From contig CAVVRY010000008.1 of assembly GCA_963750735.1 (NCBI GenBank), positions 186,001 through 250,000 on the forward strand: a stretch of 64,000 nucleotides of DNA, read 5' to 3'. This DNA is from JANTGF01 sp963750735. Its GTDB lineage: Bacteria; Bacteroidota; Bacteroidia; Bacteroidales; VadinHA17. The position numbers and the translations under genes are program-made. The notes under the pieces are model-generated. The model worked only from the letters and a program-made list of their open reading frames with translations, ran no database searches and was not told the origin of the DNA. The stretch's first letter is position 1. Every line of letters begins with the position of its first letter. This document shows, piece by piece, positions 63,552 to 64,000 of the stretch.

Positions 63552-64000
63552 TTAACCTACACTACCCTCAAGGCTAATTTGCAATAATTTCTGGGCTTCT
63601 ACTGCAAATTCCATTGGCAATTGATTTAATACCTCCTTGGCATATCCATTAACAATCAACCCAATTGCATCTTCAGTTGGAATTCCTCTTTGATTACAAT
63701 AAAATAGTTGATCTTCTCCAATTTTTGAAGTAGTTGCCTCATGCTCCACAATGGCACTTTGATTATCAACCTCCATATAAGGGAAAGTATGCGCGCCACA
63801 TTTATCTCCCATCAGAAGTGAATCGCATTGGGAGAAATTTCTGGCACCCTGAGCATTCTTTAAAACCTTTACCAATCCTCTATAACTATTCTGACTTTTT
63901 CCGGCTGAAATACCTTTAGAAATTATTAGGCTTTTTGAGTTTTTTCCAATGTGTATCATTTTTGTTCCGGTATCAGCCTGCTGATGGTGGTTTGTAACAG
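63552..64000 (-). CDS. sufB: Fe-S cluster assembly protein SufB (partial, cut by window edge)
   Basis: The frame stays open to the right edge. Upstream of the internal ATG at 63959 it reads TNHHQQADTGTKMIHIGKNS, which is the typical SufB text, so the 5' part lies outside the window. About 149 C-terminal residues are present, including QCDSLLMGDKCGAHTFPY and EHEATTSKIGEDQLFYCNQR with the conserved Glu and Cys residues. SufB is the main scaffold on which the Fe-S cluster forms. It leads the operon sufB-C-D-S-E-DUF59 as seen here. Confidence 0.96.
   Translation of the reverse strand, partial: VTNHHQQADTGTKMIHIGKNSKSLIISKGISAGKSQNSYRGLVKVLKNAQGARNFSQCDSLLMGDKCGAHTFPYMEVDNQSAIVEHEATTSKIGEDQLFYCNQRGIPTEDAIGLIVNGYAKEVLNQLPMEFAVEAQKLLQISLEGSVG

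Noticed and set aside
1..64000. CRISPR array, prophage or complete insertion sequence
   Set aside because: I found no regularly spaced direct repeats, phage structural genes or transposase frame in the window.

Overview
The window is AT-rich bacterial chromosome from a member of the Bacteroidota, most likely of the Bacteroidales/Marinilabiliales type. The signs are several -7 promoter elements of the form TAnnTTTG, the DUF4249 plus TonB-dependent receptor pairing, the sigma-54 activator-LptE-TPR-SecG-GroESL neighbourhood, an IPExxVDY protein beside rnc-fabF-acpP, a tricorn protease and many lipoprotein signals. The fused 2-hydroxyacyl-CoA dehydratase activase suggests an anaerobic or facultative life style. 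This placement is inference from gene content, not from a database search.

Layout. 1-5.5 kb: degradative and surface genes (serine hydrolase, sulfatase, D-aminoacylase-like amidohydrolase, DUF5009 acyltransferase). 5.7-11.3 kb: housekeeping block with a sigma-54 activator, lptE, a TPR-like protein, secG and groES-groEL, closed by a strong terminator. 11.4-15.5 kb: a secreted protein, a Tat-exported class V aminotransferase-like protein and lepA. 15.9-20.1 kb: a very large activase gene interrupted by one frameshift. 20.2-23.5 kb: a two-component system divergent from a secreted, highly charged protein. 23.6-27.1 kb: IPExxVDY, rnc, fabF, acpP, purN. 27.1-31.5 kb: an M23 peptidase and leuS, whose product carries a nuclease-like insertion. 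31.6-33.2 kb: a small accessory islet with a broken tRNA-Arg copy, an intact tRNA-Arg(CCG), a PD-(D/E)XK-like gene and short repeats. 33.2-40.5 kb: two TfoX-N proteins, a VOC lipoprotein, a glycosyltransferase, a tricorn protease, a barrel-less TonB plug protein and an unknown gene. 40.6-47.9 kb: a divergent envelope locus (MG2/plug protein and DUF4249 on one side, a secreted unknown protein and a TonB-dependent receptor on the other). 48-53.2 kb: an aldehyde dehydrogenase remnant, kdsB, a FakA-FakB-like fusion, GSCFA, alpha/beta hydrolase and YjbQ. 53.2-59.4 kb: small exporter, queG, AmpG-like transporter and a propeller/toroid protein, several of them frame-disrupted. 59.4-64 kb: the suf Fe-S assembly operon (sufB partial-C-D-S-E-DUF59), cut by the right edge.

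Two things stand out. First, leuS contains about 120 extra residues with a D...ExK core resembling DUF559/PD-(D/E)XK nucleases. Next to leuS a partial tRNA-Arg copy is split by palindromic DNA, one piece placed exactly at the centre of the tRNA's own D-arm palindrome. Second, frame disruptions and gene remnants concentrate between 51.8 and 59.4 kb (alpha/beta hydrolase, small exporter, queG, propeller/toroid gene, a Gfo/Idh/MocA remnant), with one more in the activase at 16.2 kb. Nearly all are one extra base in or beside a short run. That fits uncorrected sequencing error at least as well as true gene decay, and read mapping would decide.
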